DNA from: Asaia prunellae JCM 25354
GTDB lineage: Bacteria > Pseudomonadota > Alphaproteobacteria > Acetobacterales > Acetobacteraceae
Assembly (NCBI RefSeq): GCF_000613885.1
Contig: NZ_BAJV01000009.1
Span: 62,001-126,000, forward strand
Direction: 5' to 3'
DNA: 64,000 nucleotides
Each line of letters starts with the position of its first letter. Position 1 is the stretch's first letter. The translations under genes and the position numbers were made by a program. The notes under the pieces are model-generated. The model was not told the DNA's origin. It was given only the letters and a program-made list of their open reading frames with translations, and did not search any database. Positions 17,014-26,478 of the stretch are shown piece by piece.

Positions 17014-18607
17014 ATGACCGAAACAGCCCCGAAGAACGCCGATAATCTCGATCTTCAGCTTCATGAGGATCGCATTCTGATCCTTGATTTCGGTAGCCAG
17101 GTCACACAGCTCATCGCGCGCCGTGTACGTGAAAGCGGCGTCTATTGCGAAATCTGGCCTTTCACGGTGACGGAAGAGAAGATCCGCGGTTTTCACCCGC
17201 GCGGCATTATCCTGTCCGGTAGCCCGGCCAGTGTGCATGATGACAATGCTCCCCAGATTCCTGAGGTCGTATTTGACCTCAACGTCCCCGTGCTGGGCAT
17301 CTGCTATGGTCAGCAGGCCATGTGCGCGCGCTTGGCGGCAAGGTCGAGACGCATGAGCATCGCGAATTCGGTCGCGCCCATATCGAGATTGCCGAAGATT
17401 GCGCGCTCTTCCGTGGTGCCTGGTCACGCGGTCATCGTGAACAGGTCTGGATGAGCCATGGCGACCGTGTGACTGCACTGCCGCCCGGCTTTCGCGCTGT
17501 CGCCTGGTCTGAAGGAGCGCCTTTCGCGATCATCGCTGATGAAGGCCGTCGCCTTTATGGTGTGCAGTTCCACCCCGAGGTGGTCCATACGCCGCATGGG
17601 GCAGCATTGATCAAGAATTTCACGCATGATGTTGCAGGCTGCAAGGGCACCTGGACCATGGCCGGATTTCGCGATCTCGAGATTGCCCGTATCCGCGAAC
17701 AGGTCGGTTCTGGCCGGGTTATCTGTGGTCTTTCCGGTGGTGTGGACTCCTCTGTTGCGGCCAAGCTGATCCATGACGCCATTGGCGATCAGCTGACATG
17801 TATTTTTGTTGATCCGGGCATTCTGCGCTCGGGTGAGGCTGATGAGGTCGTCAAGACTTTCCGTGGCCGCTTCAACATCCGTCTTGTCCATCGTGATGCT
17901 TCGGATCTCTTCCTGAACGCGCTGGCGGGCGTGACCGATCCGGAAGTCAAGCGCAAGACAATCGGTCGCTTGTTTATCGAGGTTTTCGAGGAGGAAGCGA
18001 CCAAGCTTGGGGGCGCCCAGTTCCTTGCACAGGGCACGCTTTATCCTGACGTCATCGAATCGGTCAGTTTTACAGGCGGCCCGTCGGTAACGATCAAGTC
18101 GCACCACAATGTCGGTGGTCTGCCCGAGCGCATGAACATGCAGCTTGTCGAGCCGCTGCGTGAACTCTTCAAGGATGAGGTGCGTGCCCTTGGCCGCGAG
18201 CTCGGTATTCCTGAAGCAATTGTCGGTCGTCATCCTTTCCCGGGGCCTGGGCTTGCGATCCGCATTCCCGGTGCGATCGATCGTGAGAAGCTGGATCTGC
18301 TGCGCAAGGTGGATGCAATCTACCTTGAGGAAATCCGCAATGCCGGACTCTACGATGCCATCTGGCAGGCCTTTGCGGTTCTCCTGCCTGTGCGCACCGT
18401 AGGTGTGATGGGCGATGGTCGCACCTACGATCAGGCATGCGCCTGCGTGCCGTGACCAGCACGGACGGAATGACGGCAGAAGTCTATCCCTTCGACTTCG
18501 CCTTCCTGAATCGCGTGGCAGGACGCATCGTCAATGAAGTGCGCGGCATCAATCGCGTGACTTACGACATCACCTCCAAGCCGCCTGGCACAATCGAGTG
18601 GGAGTAG
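17014..18607 (+). CDS. guaA: GMP synthase, glutamine-hydrolysing (two frameshifts)
   Basis: Makes GMP from XMP; about 531 residues when joined. Glutaminase domain: nucleophile Cys in GICYGQQ, His/Glu in FHPEV. ATP-pyrophosphatase domain: SGGVDSSV P-loop. C-terminal dimerisation/XMP domain ends [12 protein letters not shown]. Two one-base losses break it: a C at about 17331 (QQAMCAR should continue [10 protein letters not shown]) and a C at about 18442 (YDQACA should continue [16 protein letters not shown]). Since the enzyme is central to purine synthesis and every other motif is intact, these are almost surely sequence errors. Confidence 0.95.
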
Positions 18608-18671
18608 GATTGTAGGTTTTATAACCGTAGCTTCGGCGCATTGACCCAAAGCGAACGGGATAAATCCCTCT

Positions 18672-18693
18672 GCTGCCGAGCACATTCGGCAGC
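18672..18693. terminator. Hairpin downstream of guaA
   Basis: An 8-bp stem GCTGCCGA/TCGGCAGC with a 6-base loop, 65 bases after the guaA stop. There is no T-run, so it may be a weak terminator or a 3'-end stabilising hairpin. Confidence 0.4.
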
Positions 18694-18783
18694 GTAAATG
18701 CAGCGTAAATATTGAGTCAGGTGATACAGGCTGGAAGTGGTTCTTGCCTGGACTCCGCAAGACCAGGCTCAGGCCCTGAAAAT

Positions 18784-18966
18784 TTAGGTTGTCTTGAGCT
18801 GGTTCTGCAGGAGTAGTGGCTGGTCGGTGATGGTCAGGAAACCAATAGAGGCGAGGCGGGCATAGATGCTTGGCCTAAAGCGGTAGAGACGAAGTTTCGG
18901 CACTGGCAGGAGGTATTGCATCAGCGCGTGAAGCTGCCGATTTGCTTGATAACGCCCCCCTTTTGC
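18784..18966 (-). pseudogene. Orphan 60-codon reading frame, possible gene remnant
   Basis: Within the 512-base gap between guaA and the ArsC-like gene (18608-19119), the minus strand keeps one frame open for 60 codons between a TAG and a TAA. The encoded peptide has protein-like composition (GGRYQANRQLHALMQYLL, then basic/aromatic LRLYRFRPSIYARL). An internal ATG at 18921 would give 45 residues, but no ribosome-binding site is evident. It could be the C-terminal end of a lost gene. I do not recognise it. The remainder of the gap shows nothing else. Confidence 0.3.
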
Positions 18967-19119
18967 CTAGGCGGAATTTGAAGCAAGCGCATAGGTGGCT
19001 AACGCTCACCGTGTATGGCTGACACATGCGCATCAGGGGTTGAGCATTTTTGTTCCGTTTAAGTGGTTTGTGTCAGAAATGATCAGACTACCCAAAGCAG
19101 AGTGAGGAAGAGGGGAAAC

Positions 19120-19479
19120 ATGACAAGCCAGCCAAATTTATACGGAATTACTACTTGCGACACGGTACGTAAGGCGCGGCGTTGGCTTGAGGGCGAGGGG
19201 ATTGCCTACGACTATCATGATCTGCGCAAAGACGGACTGAGTGTGGATGATCTGAAGGCCTGGGTGGGTTCTGTCGGATGGGAGGTTTTGCTCAACCGGG
19301 CAGGTACGACTTTCCGCAAACTACCGGATGCTGAGAAGCAGATTACAAATGAGGCCGAGGCCGTGGCATTGATGCTGGCGCAGCCCACGGTGATCAAGCG
19401 GCCTGTTCTTGTGCTGGGAGAGAAAATTACGATTGGTTTCAAGCCGCTTGTCTACGAAGAGGTCTTTGCGAAGGCCTGA
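19120..19479 (+). CDS. ArsC/Spx-family protein (YffB-like)
   Basis: 119 residues of the thioredoxin-fold ArsC/Spx superfamily. The N-terminus YGITTCDTVRKARRWL carries the single redox-type cysteine, and the C-terminus has the RPVLV and GFKP-x-x-YEE motifs of the YffB group. YffB-like proteins are glutathione-dependent reductase-like and not necessarily arsenate reductases; no ars gene lies nearby. The ATG at 19120 is preceded by GAGGGGA, so the longer frame from 19063 is not used. Confidence 0.88.
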   Translation: MTSQPNLYGITTCDTVRKARRWLEGEGIAYDYHDLRKDGLSVDDLKAWVGSVGWEVLLNRAGTTFRKLPDAEKQITNEAEAVALMLAQPTVIKRPVLVLGEKITIGFKPLVYEEVFAKA

Positions 19480-19509
19480 GCGAGATCAAGCTCTCCGTAT
19501 TCAAAACTC

Positions 19510-20073
19510 TCAGCCTTCGAGTTCACTATCCCAGTACAAATAATCGCGCCAGCTTTCGTGCAGGTAGTTTGGCGGGAAGCTGCGGCCATTTTCCTGCAGG
19601 CGTCTTGTCGAGGGCTGGACCGGTCTGATCCGCGGATGCATGCCGATTTCCGAAGGCAGCTTGGACCCCTTGATCAGATTGCAGGGGCTGCATGCCGTCA
19701 CGACATTTTCCCAGGTAGTGCGGCCGCCTTTGGCGCGAGGAATGACATGATCAAAGGTCAGCTCATGCGTTGGCAATCGGTCATGGCAGTACTGGCATGA
19801 GAAATTGTCGCGCAGAAAGACGTTGAACCGCGTAAAGGCAGGGCGTCTGGCTGTCGGGATATATTCCTTCAGCGCAATGACGCTGGGCACGCGCATCACG
19901 CAGCTGGGCGAGTGGACTTCGATATCGTCATATTCACTCAGGACCGAAACACGGTCGAGAAACACCGCCTTGACGCTTTCCTGCCAGGACCAGAGCGACA
20001 GCGGAAAGTATGAAAGCGGACGGAAATCCGCATTCAGGACAAGAGCGGGGAAATGCTGGGCGCTGGCAAGCAT
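19510..20073 (-). CDS. HNH endonuclease family protein
   Basis: About 187 residues. The HNH nuclease domain sits in the middle: CQYCHDRLPTHELTFDHVIP with the first zinc CxxC and catalytic His, then ENVVTACSPCN with the second CxxC. The N-terminus (FPALVLNADFRPLSYFPLSLWSWQ) is the conserved, characteristic start of a chromosomal HNH family found across alphaproteobacteria outside mobile elements. AGAGG is nine bases from ATG 20073, better than ATG 20082. Role unknown; possibly DNA repair. Convergent with the ArsC-like gene. Confidence 0.88.
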   Translation of the reverse strand: MLASAQHFPALVLNADFRPLSYFPLSLWSWQESVKAVFLDRVSVLSEYDDIEVHSPSCVMRVPSVIALKEYIPTARRPAFTRFNVFLRDNFSCQYCHDRLPTHELTFDHVIPRAKGGRTTWENVVTACSPCNLIKGSKLPSEIGMHPRIRPVQPSTRRLQENGRSFPPNYLHESWRDYLYWDSELEG

Positions 20074-20211
20074 CGATCGCATCCTCTTTTACAGGGCGGC
20101 ACGATCGGATTATCTCAAGCGCGACGGGTAACCAGCGCCTATAGATACGCGCCGTCTGTCTCATTAAGGTGACTATTTCAGCTTTCCGTGAACAGGGCAA
20201 GCGAAGGTTTG

Positions 20212-21024
20212 ATGACAGGATTCTGCACACGTTTTGCGCCCAGCCCGACCGGTTTCCTGCATCTCGGTCATGTAGCCTCTGCGTGTCACGCGCGTGATAG
20301 GGCAGGCGAGACAGGCCGGTTTCTGATCCGGATTGAGGATATTGATCCGCAGCGCTGTCTGCCTCGTTTCGAGCAGTCGCTTCGCGATGATCTGGCTTGG
20401 CTCGGTTTTGTCAGTGACGGAGAAATTCTCAGGCAGTCCGACCATCTGCCTTATTATCGTGGCATTCTTGATCGTCTGCGTTGTCAGGGATTGCTTTATG
20501 CCTGCACCTGCTCGCGTGCTGATGTCCAGGTGACGGCGCAAGGGCGCGCCCCCGATGGCAGCCTGGTTTACGGTGGCTCCTGTCGGGGGCGTTATCATGC
20601 GCCTGATCAACCGCATGTCTGGCGTCTCGACATGCAGGCCGCACTCAGGCTGCTGGGAGGCAGCCCGTCATGGCAGGAGAGTGAGGGCGCGCGGATCAAG
20701 GGGCGTGCGGCAGAGTTCGGTGATGTTGTACTGGGGCGGCGCGATAATGGCGTGTCCTACCATCTCTGCGTGACCTGTGATGATGCGCGTCAGGGCGTCA
20801 CGCTGGTGACGCGTGGCGCCGATCTGTTCGAAGCGACTTCGGTGCATCGTGTCTTGCAGGATCTGCTCGGATTTCCCGAACCGCGTTACGCGCACCATCC
20901 TCTGATCATGGATGAGGCGGGTCGGAAACTCTCAAAACGTGATGGTGCAGAGAGTCTGCGGGCCTTGCGCGCTAAAGGCCTTTCCGCGCCAGAATTGATC
21001 GCTCTGGCGCGGCAGGTTCTGTAG
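20212..21024 (+). CDS. gluQ: Glutamyl-Q tRNA(Asp) synthetase
   Basis: A truncated GluRS paralogue that attaches glutamate to the queuosine base of tRNA-Asp. It has FAPSPTGFLHLGH (HIGH motif), the RIEDID loop, a CTCSR zinc-type motif and KLSKRDGA (KMSKS), and ends at 270 residues without the anticodon-binding domain. ATG 20212 with GAAGG upstream fits better than GTG 20188. Divergent from the HNH gene, convergent with the small lipoprotein. Confidence 0.93.
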   Translation: MTGFCTRFAPSPTGFLHLGHVASACHARDRAGETGRFLIRIEDIDPQRCLPRFEQSLRDDLAWLGFVSDGEILRQSDHLPYYRGILDRLRCQGLLYACTCSRADVQVTAQGRAPDGSLVYGGSCRGRYHAPDQPHVWRLDMQAALRLLGGSPSWQESEGARIKGRAAEFGDVVLGRRDNGVSYHLCVTCDDARQGVTLVTRGADLFEATSVHRVLQDLLGFPEPRYAHHPLIMDEAGRKLSKRDGAESLRALRAKGLSAPELIALARQVL

Positions 21025-21044
21025 GCCGGAAATGTTATTCCGGC
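21025..21044. terminator. Hairpin between convergent gluQ and lptM-like gene
   Basis: Stem GCCGGAA/TTCCGGC with a six-base loop right after the gluQ stop codon; it includes the stop codon of the small lipoprotein. No T-run, so termination strength is uncertain. Confidence 0.45.
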
Positions 21045-21172
21045 GGATAGGTATGTGGATAGGTGATGGCGCTCGCCGGACCCGGAGCATGAGGTGCGCC
21101 TTTCTTGCCGCAAGCGGTCAGCATGACCGCGCCGAGCAGCGTAAGGCAGAGCAGTCGGGCAGGAAACTTCAT
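21035..21172 (-). CDS. lptM: LptM-like small lipoprotein, 45 aa
   Basis: A 45-residue lipoprotein too short for most gene finders' defaults. The signal peptide is [21 protein letters not shown] with lipobox LTAC, followed immediately by GKKGAP, the hallmark of the YifL/LptM family that helps mature the LptD/LptE LPS translocon. Its ATG overlaps the argH stop by four bases, an arrangement repeated in many alphaproteobacteria. In this genome it is separated from lysA, with which it is often clustered. Confidence 0.85.
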   Translation of the reverse strand: MKFPARLLCLTLLGAVMLTACGKKGAPHAPGPASAITYPHTYPPE

Positions 21173-22593
21173 GCCGGGTTCCCTTCGAGGCGTGTCAGCC
21201 AGGTCTGAGCAGCGCGCGTGACGTTTTCAGGAGCGGTGCCGCCTTCGCTGGTGCGGGAGGCGAGAGAGGAGTCAACGGTCAGTACGTCAAAAATGCTGGC
21301 GTCGATCTGGGCTTCAACACTCTGCATCTCTTCGAGTGTTAGATCAGCCAGATCACACCCCTTGGCTTCTGCCATGCCGACAAGACGACCTGTGACGTGA
21401 TGCGCGGTGCGGAAAGGCAGGCGCGGTACACGTACAAGCCAATCGGCAAGGTCGGTTGCTGTGGCAAAACCGGCACCTGCAAGTGCACGCATCTTGTCGG
21501 TATTGGCGGTCATGTCACGGATCATGCCATCCATGGCTGCGAGTGACAGGGTTGCGGCTTCGGTAGCGTCGAAAACCGGTTCCTTGTCTTCCTGCGTGTC
21601 CTTGGCATAGGCAAGCGGCAGGCCCTTCATGACCATCAGCAGTCCCATAAAATCACCCGTGATACGACCAACCTTGGCGCGTACAAGTTCGGCAGCGTCG
21701 GGGTTCTTCTTCTGCGGCATGATGGATGAGCCGGTCGTGAACCCGTCAGACAGGCGCACGAAGCTGAATGGTGCCGAACACCACAGCACCAGCTCTTCAG
21801 ACAGGCGTGACAGATGCATGCCCAGAAGGGAAAGTGCCGAGAGATATTCGAGCGCAAAGTCGCGATCCGAGACAGAATCGAGTGAATTGGCGGTGGGGCG
21901 GTCAAAACCCAGCTGCGAGGCCGTGAAACGACGGTCGATCGGGAAAGACGTACCAGCCAGCGCCGCCGAGCCCAGAGGGCATTCATTCAGACGTGCACGT
22001 GCATCACGCAGGCGGTCGCGGTCGCGCGACAGCATTTCGACATAGGCCAGCAGATGATGACCGAACGTGACAGGCTGCGCGACCTGCAAATGGGTAAAGC
22101 CAGGCATGGCATCGGCAGCGTGTTGCAGCGCGCGGGTGGCAAGAGAACGCATGAGCGCGGTAATCTGCCCGCTGATGCCGTCAATGGCATCGCGCACCCA
22201 GAGGCGGAAATCTGTTGCGACCTGATCATTGCGCGAGCGCGCCGTGTGCAGGCGCTTGCCGGATTCGCCGATACGCTCTGAAAGGCGCGCCTCGATATTC
22301 ATATGAATATCCTCGAGGTCCTGCGAGAACTCGAAATCACCTGCCTCGATATCGCGGGCAATGCCGTGCAATCCGTCGCGGATTTCCTGTTCCTCGGCAG
22401 CAGTCAGCAGGCCGACGCGCGCCAGCATGGCGGCGTGGGCCAATGAGCCGCGGATATCCTGACGCCATAATTTCCGGTCGAAATCGATCGAGGCATTGAT
22501 ATCGGCCATGATGGCGGCGGGGCCAGCGGCGAAGCGGCCGCCCCATTGCGGGTTGGCCAGTCGGGTTTCGGTCTCGGTCACGGGGTTGTCCAT
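21169..22593 (-). CDS. argH: Argininosuccinate lyase
   Basis: Cleaves argininosuccinate to arginine and fumarate. The 474-residue protein has all fumarase-superfamily signatures: the [12 protein letters not shown] block, the catalytic THLQVAQP histidine region and [12 protein letters not shown], which contains the catalytic serine. Frame intact. Its start is 61 bases from the divergent N-formylglutamate amidohydrolase gene, and its stop overlaps lptM. Confidence 0.97.
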   Translation of the reverse strand: MDNPVTETETRLANPQWGGRFAAGPAAIMADINASIDFDRKLWRQDIRGSLAHAAMLARVGLLTAAEEQEIRDGLHGIARDIEAGDFEFSQDLEDIHMNIEARLSERIGESGKRLHTARSRNDQVATDFRLWVRDAIDGISGQITALMRSLATRALQHAADAMPGFTHLQVAQPVTFGHHLLAYVEMLSRDRDRLRDARARLNECPLGSAALAGTSFPIDRRFTASQLGFDRPTANSLDSVSDRDFALEYLSALSLLGMHLSRLSEELVLWCSAPFSFVRLSDGFTTGSSIMPQKKNPDAAELVRAKVGRITGDFMGLLMVMKGLPLAYAKDTQEDKEPVFDATEAATLSLAAMDGMIRDMTANTDKMRALAGAGFATATDLADWLVRVPRLPFRTAHHVTGRLVGMAEAKGCDLADLTLEEMQSVEAQIDASIFDVLTVDSSLASRTSEGGTAPENVTRAAQTWLTRLEGNPA

Positions 22594-22654
22594 GGCGTAG
22601 GGATTATGGTCAAGAGAGACGTAACCTAGTCAGTCAGCATGGTGCGCGCAATTC

Positions 22655-23428
22655 ATGAGCGGTTTTCTGCCTCTTCTCGGTCCCGATGACCCGATGCCCT
22701 ATCGTATCACGAAAGCGACAGCAGAGGGGCCGTTCGTGCTGGTGAGCGACCATGCGGGGCGCGCCGTACCACAATGTCTCGGTCGTCTCGGGGTATCCGA
22801 GGCAGAGTGGGACCGCCATATCGCCTGGGATATCGGCATTCACGGTGTGGGGATCGAATTGTCACGCCTGCTTGGATCCGTTCTGGTCGAGCAGGTCTAT
22901 TCCCGTCTTGTGATCGACAGCAATCGTGCCCCGGGGCATCCAACATCCATTCCGGCGATTTCCGACCGTACCGAAATCGAGGGTAACAGGGCGCTTTCTT
23001 CCGTCTGTCGTGCGCGACGTGAACGGGAGATTCTCCACCCCTATCACGACCGGATTGCGGAAATCCTGCGTGAGAGAAGCGGTCCGACCGCGCTGATTGC
23101 CCTGCACAGCTTTACGCCCACCATGAATGGCATGGCTCGACCCTGGCATGTCGGCATATTGCACCATCGCGACACGCGTTCGGCGCACATCATGCTCGAT
23201 CTGCTTCGTCAGGAGGGCGATCTCTGCGTGGGGGATAATGAACCCTATGTCCTGACCGCCACATCGGATTATACGGTGCCCTATCACGCAGAACGGGCAA
23301 ATCTTCCCTATCTGGAAATCGAGATCCGTCAGGATCTGATAGAAGACGAAGCAGGACAGCAATCTTGGGCACAGAGACTGGCACGGCTATTGCCGCTTTA
23401 CTGGAGCGCTATCTCGCAGGGACAATGA
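22655..23428 (+). CDS. N-formylglutamate amidohydrolase family protein
   Basis: 257 residues of the zinc amidohydrolase family PF05013. Visible motifs are VLVSDHAGRAVP, ARDIGIHG-type (AWDIGIHGVG), DSNRAPG and ALHSFTP with candidate metal His/Glu residues. Members hydrolyse N-formylglutamate in histidine degradation or act on related N-acyl amino acids; there is no hut gene nearby, so substrate is open. The stop overlaps aroE ATG (ATGA). Confidence 0.85.
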   Translation: MSGFLPLLGPDDPMPYRITKATAEGPFVLVSDHAGRAVPQCLGRLGVSEAEWDRHIAWDIGIHGVGIELSRLLGSVLVEQVYSRLVIDSNRAPGHPTSIPAISDRTEIEGNRALSSVCRARREREILHPYHDRIAEILRERSGPTALIALHSFTPTMNGMARPWHVGILHHRDTRSAHIMLDLLRQEGDLCVGDNEPYVLTATSDYTVPYHAERANLPYLEIEIRQDLIEDEAGQQSWAQRLARLLPLYWSAISQGQ

Positions 23429-24297
23429 CCCTCGAAGAGGCCAGGACGGCACTCAGCGCAGTATTTCCCCAAGGTATGCCGAAACTTGCTGGCGTTACAG
23501 GCTGGCCGCTGACCTATACGCGTTCACCCATCCTGCATAATTACTGGTGCGCGCGATATGGCATTGACGGGCTCTATCTGCGTCTGCCGCTCTCGCCCGG
23601 GTATTTCGAGCGTGGCGTTCGTGCTTTGCAGGCCCTCGGTTTTGCCGGACTGAATGTCACGATTCCACACAAGGAGGCTGCCTTTGCCCTGGTTGACCGG
23701 CATGGCCAGTCAGCTTTGCGTGCGGGTGCGGTCAACACCATGGTGTTTCAAGCTGACGGGAAGATCACGGGCGAATGCACGGATGGCTCTGGTTACATCG
23801 ACTCTCTGTGTGAAGCCGGAGTGGCTCTGCCACGCAAGACACTTGTTCTGGGCGCAGGCGGTGCCTCGCGCGCAGTCTGTGCGGCCTTGCTTGACGCGGG
23901 ATGCACACTTGCTCTGGCCAATCGCACGAGAAGCCGCGCAGATGCGATCGTTACGGCGCTTGGCGGCGGTGACGTCATCGCATGGGAGGACTGGCCAGCC
24001 TATCTTGCTCAGGCTGATCTGCTGGTAAATACGACCTCGCTCGGGATGAAGGGTGAGGACGAATATGACTGGAGCCCTGTTCTTGCGAAGGCTGATGCGA
24101 GGCTTGTGGTGTCGGATATCGTCTATATGCCGCTCGAAACGCCGCTTCTTGCCGCGGCGCGTGCACGAGGGCTGCAAGGGATTGATGGGCTCGGCATGCT
24201 GATCCACCAGGCCCGGCCCGGTTTTGCTGCATGGTTTGGTTTGTGTCCTGAGGCTGATTCAGCCTTGCGTGACCGTCTTGTCGAAACACTGGACTGA
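23425..24297 (+). CDS. aroE: Shikimate dehydrogenase
   Basis: NADPH-dependent reduction of 3-dehydroshikimate. Substrate site SPILHN (Ser/His), catalytic lysine in NVTIPHKEA, NADP-binding GAGGAS and NRT motifs, and a C-terminal DGLGMLIHQA are all present. ATG 23425 in an ATGA overlap gives a normal 290-residue protein; the longer frame from 23365 lies inside the upstream gene. Operon with coaE and dnaQ. Confidence 0.95.
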   Translation: MTLEEARTALSAVFPQGMPKLAGVTGWPLTYTRSPILHNYWCARYGIDGLYLRLPLSPGYFERGVRALQALGFAGLNVTIPHKEAAFALVDRHGQSALRAGAVNTMVFQADGKITGECTDGSGYIDSLCEAGVALPRKTLVLGAGGASRAVCAALLDAGCTLALANRTRSRADAIVTALGGGDVIAWEDWPAYLAQADLLVNTTSLGMKGEDEYDWSPVLAKADARLVVSDIVYMPLETPLLAAARARGLQGIDGLGMLIHQARPGFAAWFGLCPEADSALRDRLVETLD

Positions 24298-24315
24298 CAT
24301 GATGACGGGGCAGGC

Positions 24316-24908
24316 ATGATCGTACTGGGTCTTACAGGCGGCATGGGCGCTGGCAAGACAAGTGTCGCACGCCTCATGCGCCGTCAGGGCTGGCCTGTTT
24401 TTGATGCGGATGCCGATGTTCATCGCCTCCAGTCCAGAGGAGGAAGGGCAGTCGCCGCGATTGCACAACGCTGGCCAGGGGCAGTGAGAAACAATGCCGT
24501 GGACCGGGTGGCGTTGCGGGCTGCGGTCATAGGGCATCCGGAAGAAATTGCAGCGCTGGAGGCGATCATCCACCGCTGGTGCGTGAAGATCGTCGCCTTT
24601 TCCTGAGATCGATGACGCGGCGCGGGGCGAGGATCTGTGTGCTTGATATTCCGCTTCTGTTCGAAACCGGAGCTGACCAGGATTGCAATATGGTAGTCGT
24701 GGTCACTGCACCTTTCGCCGTACGTTTACGTCGTGTGATGAGACGCCGTTCCCTGAGCGAGACGCAGGCGCGCCAGCTTCTGGCACGGCAGATGAATGAC
24801 CGCGATCGCAACAGGCGGGCCGATCATCTGTTGCGCAACGGGCTCTCGCGGGGTCATACCGCCCGACAGCTGAAACGTCTGATCTCGACTCTGGAGAATA
24901 CCCGATGA
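24316..24908 (+). CDS. coaE: Dephospho-CoA kinase (one frameshift)
   Basis: Last step of coenzyme A synthesis. P-loop GLTGGMGAGKTSVA at the N-terminus, then DADA and, after repair, VLDIPLLFETG and the RMNDRDR-type lid (RQMNDRDRNRRAD). One C is lost from CCC at about 24573 (EAIIHP should continue LVREDRRLFL). Joined length about 198 residues, normal. The stop overlaps the dnaQ ATG, as in many alphaproteobacteria. Confidence 0.95.
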
Positions 24909-25582
24909 AACGGTCAATCCTTTTTGATACGGAGACCACGGGTCTGGATCCGGCGACAGGCGATCGTGTGATTGAAATTGCTGCGCTGGAACTGATCGAT
25001 GATCTGCCTACAGGAGAAAGTTTTCACGTCCTGATCAACCCTGAACGTGATGTGCCACCTGAGGCGAGCCGGGTGCATGGCTTCACTCTTGATGACCTGC
25101 TCGACAAGCCGAAATTTGCCGAGATTGCAGACGGGTTTCTTGCCTTTATCGGTGAGGATGAAATGATCGCCCACAACGCACCCTTCGATTTTGGTTTCAT
25201 CAATGCCGAACTGAAGGCCTGCGGCAAACAGCCCCTTGATCGTGCGCGCATGGTCGATACGCTTGAGATGGCCAAGAAGCGCTATCCGGGTCTGCCCAAT
25301 TCGCTTGATGCATTATGCCGACGCCATGACATCGATCTTTCGGCGCGTACCACTCATAATGCCCTGCTGGACTGCAAACTGCTTTCCGAAGTCTATCTTG
25401 AACTCATGGGGGGTCGTCAGCGTGGGCTGGGCCTGGCCGTTTCAGGGAGTGGGGGCGGCGTCGCCACCTATCGCGCCAATCCGAACCGTATTCCGCACCC
25501 TATGGCACCACCAGATGAAGAGACGAAGGCGGCACATGAGAAATTCGTAGCCAGCCTCAAGGAGCCGATCTGGCTGCAATGA
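24905..25582 (+). CDS. dnaQ: DNA polymerase III epsilon subunit (3'-5' proofreading exonuclease)
   Basis: Proofreading subunit of the replicative polymerase. The DEDDh exonuclease motifs are FDTETTGLD (residues 7-15), HNAPFDFGF, and HNALLDCKL with the catalytic histidine. The C-terminal tail (Gly-rich linker then EKFVASL) is where clamp and alpha subunit contacts occur. 225 residues, intact, overlapping both coaE and the next glycosyltransferase by four bases. Confidence 0.95.
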   Translation: MKRSILFDTETTGLDPATGDRVIEIAALELIDDLPTGESFHVLINPERDVPPEASRVHGFTLDDLLDKPKFAEIADGFLAFIGEDEMIAHNAPFDFGFINAELKACGKQPLDRARMVDTLEMAKKRYPGLPNSLDALCRRHDIDLSARTTHNALLDCKLLSEVYLELMGGRQRGLGLAVSGSGGGVATYRANPNRIPHPMAPPDEETKAAHEKFVASLKEPIWLQ

Positions 25583-26478
25583 AACGGATTCTTTTCATCA
25601 CCGCGAACCGCCTTGGCGATGCGGTCATTTCTTCCGGTGTTCTGGCAGAGCTTGTTCGACGCTATCCAAAGGCGCGGTTCACCATTGCCTGCGGGCCGGT
25701 CGCGACCTCTTATTTCGAGGCATGTCCGGCGGTCGAGCGGATTATTGTTGTCAGCAAGAAACGCTATGATCTGCACTGGGCCGATTTGTGGTGGCAATGC
25801 GTCGGGCAGTGGTGGTCTCTGGTGGTCGATCTGCGCGGCTCGGGTGTGTCGCTGTTCCTCCCGACCCTGCGGAGACGCATTCTGCGCGGGGGGCGGAGAC
25901 CGGGCCGGCGCATAGGTCATCTTTCCGGGCTCTTTGCTGACCGGCCTGCTCTTATGCCACAGGCCTGGTCACGTCCTGACCAGAATTCCCTGGCGCGTGA
26001 AATCCTGCCGGAGGGTCAGCGTTACTGTGCATTGGCGCCGACGGCCAACTGGGATGGCAAAATCTGGCCTGCCGCAAATTTTGTGGTGCTTGGGCGCGAG
26101 ATGCAGAAGCGCGGCCTTGTTCCGGTACTTTTTTATGGTCCCGGTGAGGCAGAGCGTGCCCGGGCACAACCTGTCCTTGTGGCCCTTGATCGCGCGATTG
26201 ATCTTGGTGGTGATGCAGCGCTTGGTCTGGTTACAGCGCTGCTTCGTCGCTGCGCGGTTTTTGTAGGAAATGACTCAGGGCTCATGCATCTCGCGGCGGC
26301 GACAGGTGTGCCGACGCTTGGTCTGTTTGGCCCGAGCCGTGCGTCCGAATATGCTCCGGCCGGACCCGATGCTCATTTTCTCGCGGCACCGGGCCCAGAA
26401 GGAAAAGCATCCATCGACAGGCTTTCAAGCGAACGCGTGGTGCAGCAAGCTTGTGCGCTCCTGACGGATGAAGGATAG
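25579..26478 (+). CDS. Glycosyltransferase family 9 (heptosyltransferase-like)
   Basis: 299 residues. N-terminal KRILFITANRLGDAVISSG is the GT9 acceptor-side motif, and FVGNDSGLMHLAAA-x-GVPTLGLFGPS is the nucleotide-sugar site of ADP-heptose:LPS heptosyltransferases. Probably adds a core sugar to LPS. Overlaps dnaQ by ATGA and the next glycosyltransferase by 11 bases, so the three are co-transcribed. Confidence 0.88.
   Translation: MKRILFITANRLGDAVISSGVLAELVRRYPKARFTIACGPVATSYFEACPAVERIIVVSKKRYDLHWADLWWQCVGQWWSLVVDLRGSGVSLFLPTLRRRILRGGRRPGRRIGHLSGLFADRPALMPQAWSRPDQNSLAREILPEGQRYCALAPTANWDGKIWPAANFVVLGREMQKRGLVPVLFYGPGEAERARAQPVLVALDRAIDLGGDAALGLVTALLRRCAVFVGNDSGLMHLAAATGVPTLGLFGPSRASEYAPAGPDAHFLAAPGPEGKASIDRLSSERVVQQACALLTDEG

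Noticed and set aside
17014-18607. guaA, der, coaE, lpxK and ubiA as genuine pseudogenes
   Set aside because: Each is broken only by single-base losses in G/C runs or similar short repeats, with all active-site motifs intact, and the functions are essential or central.
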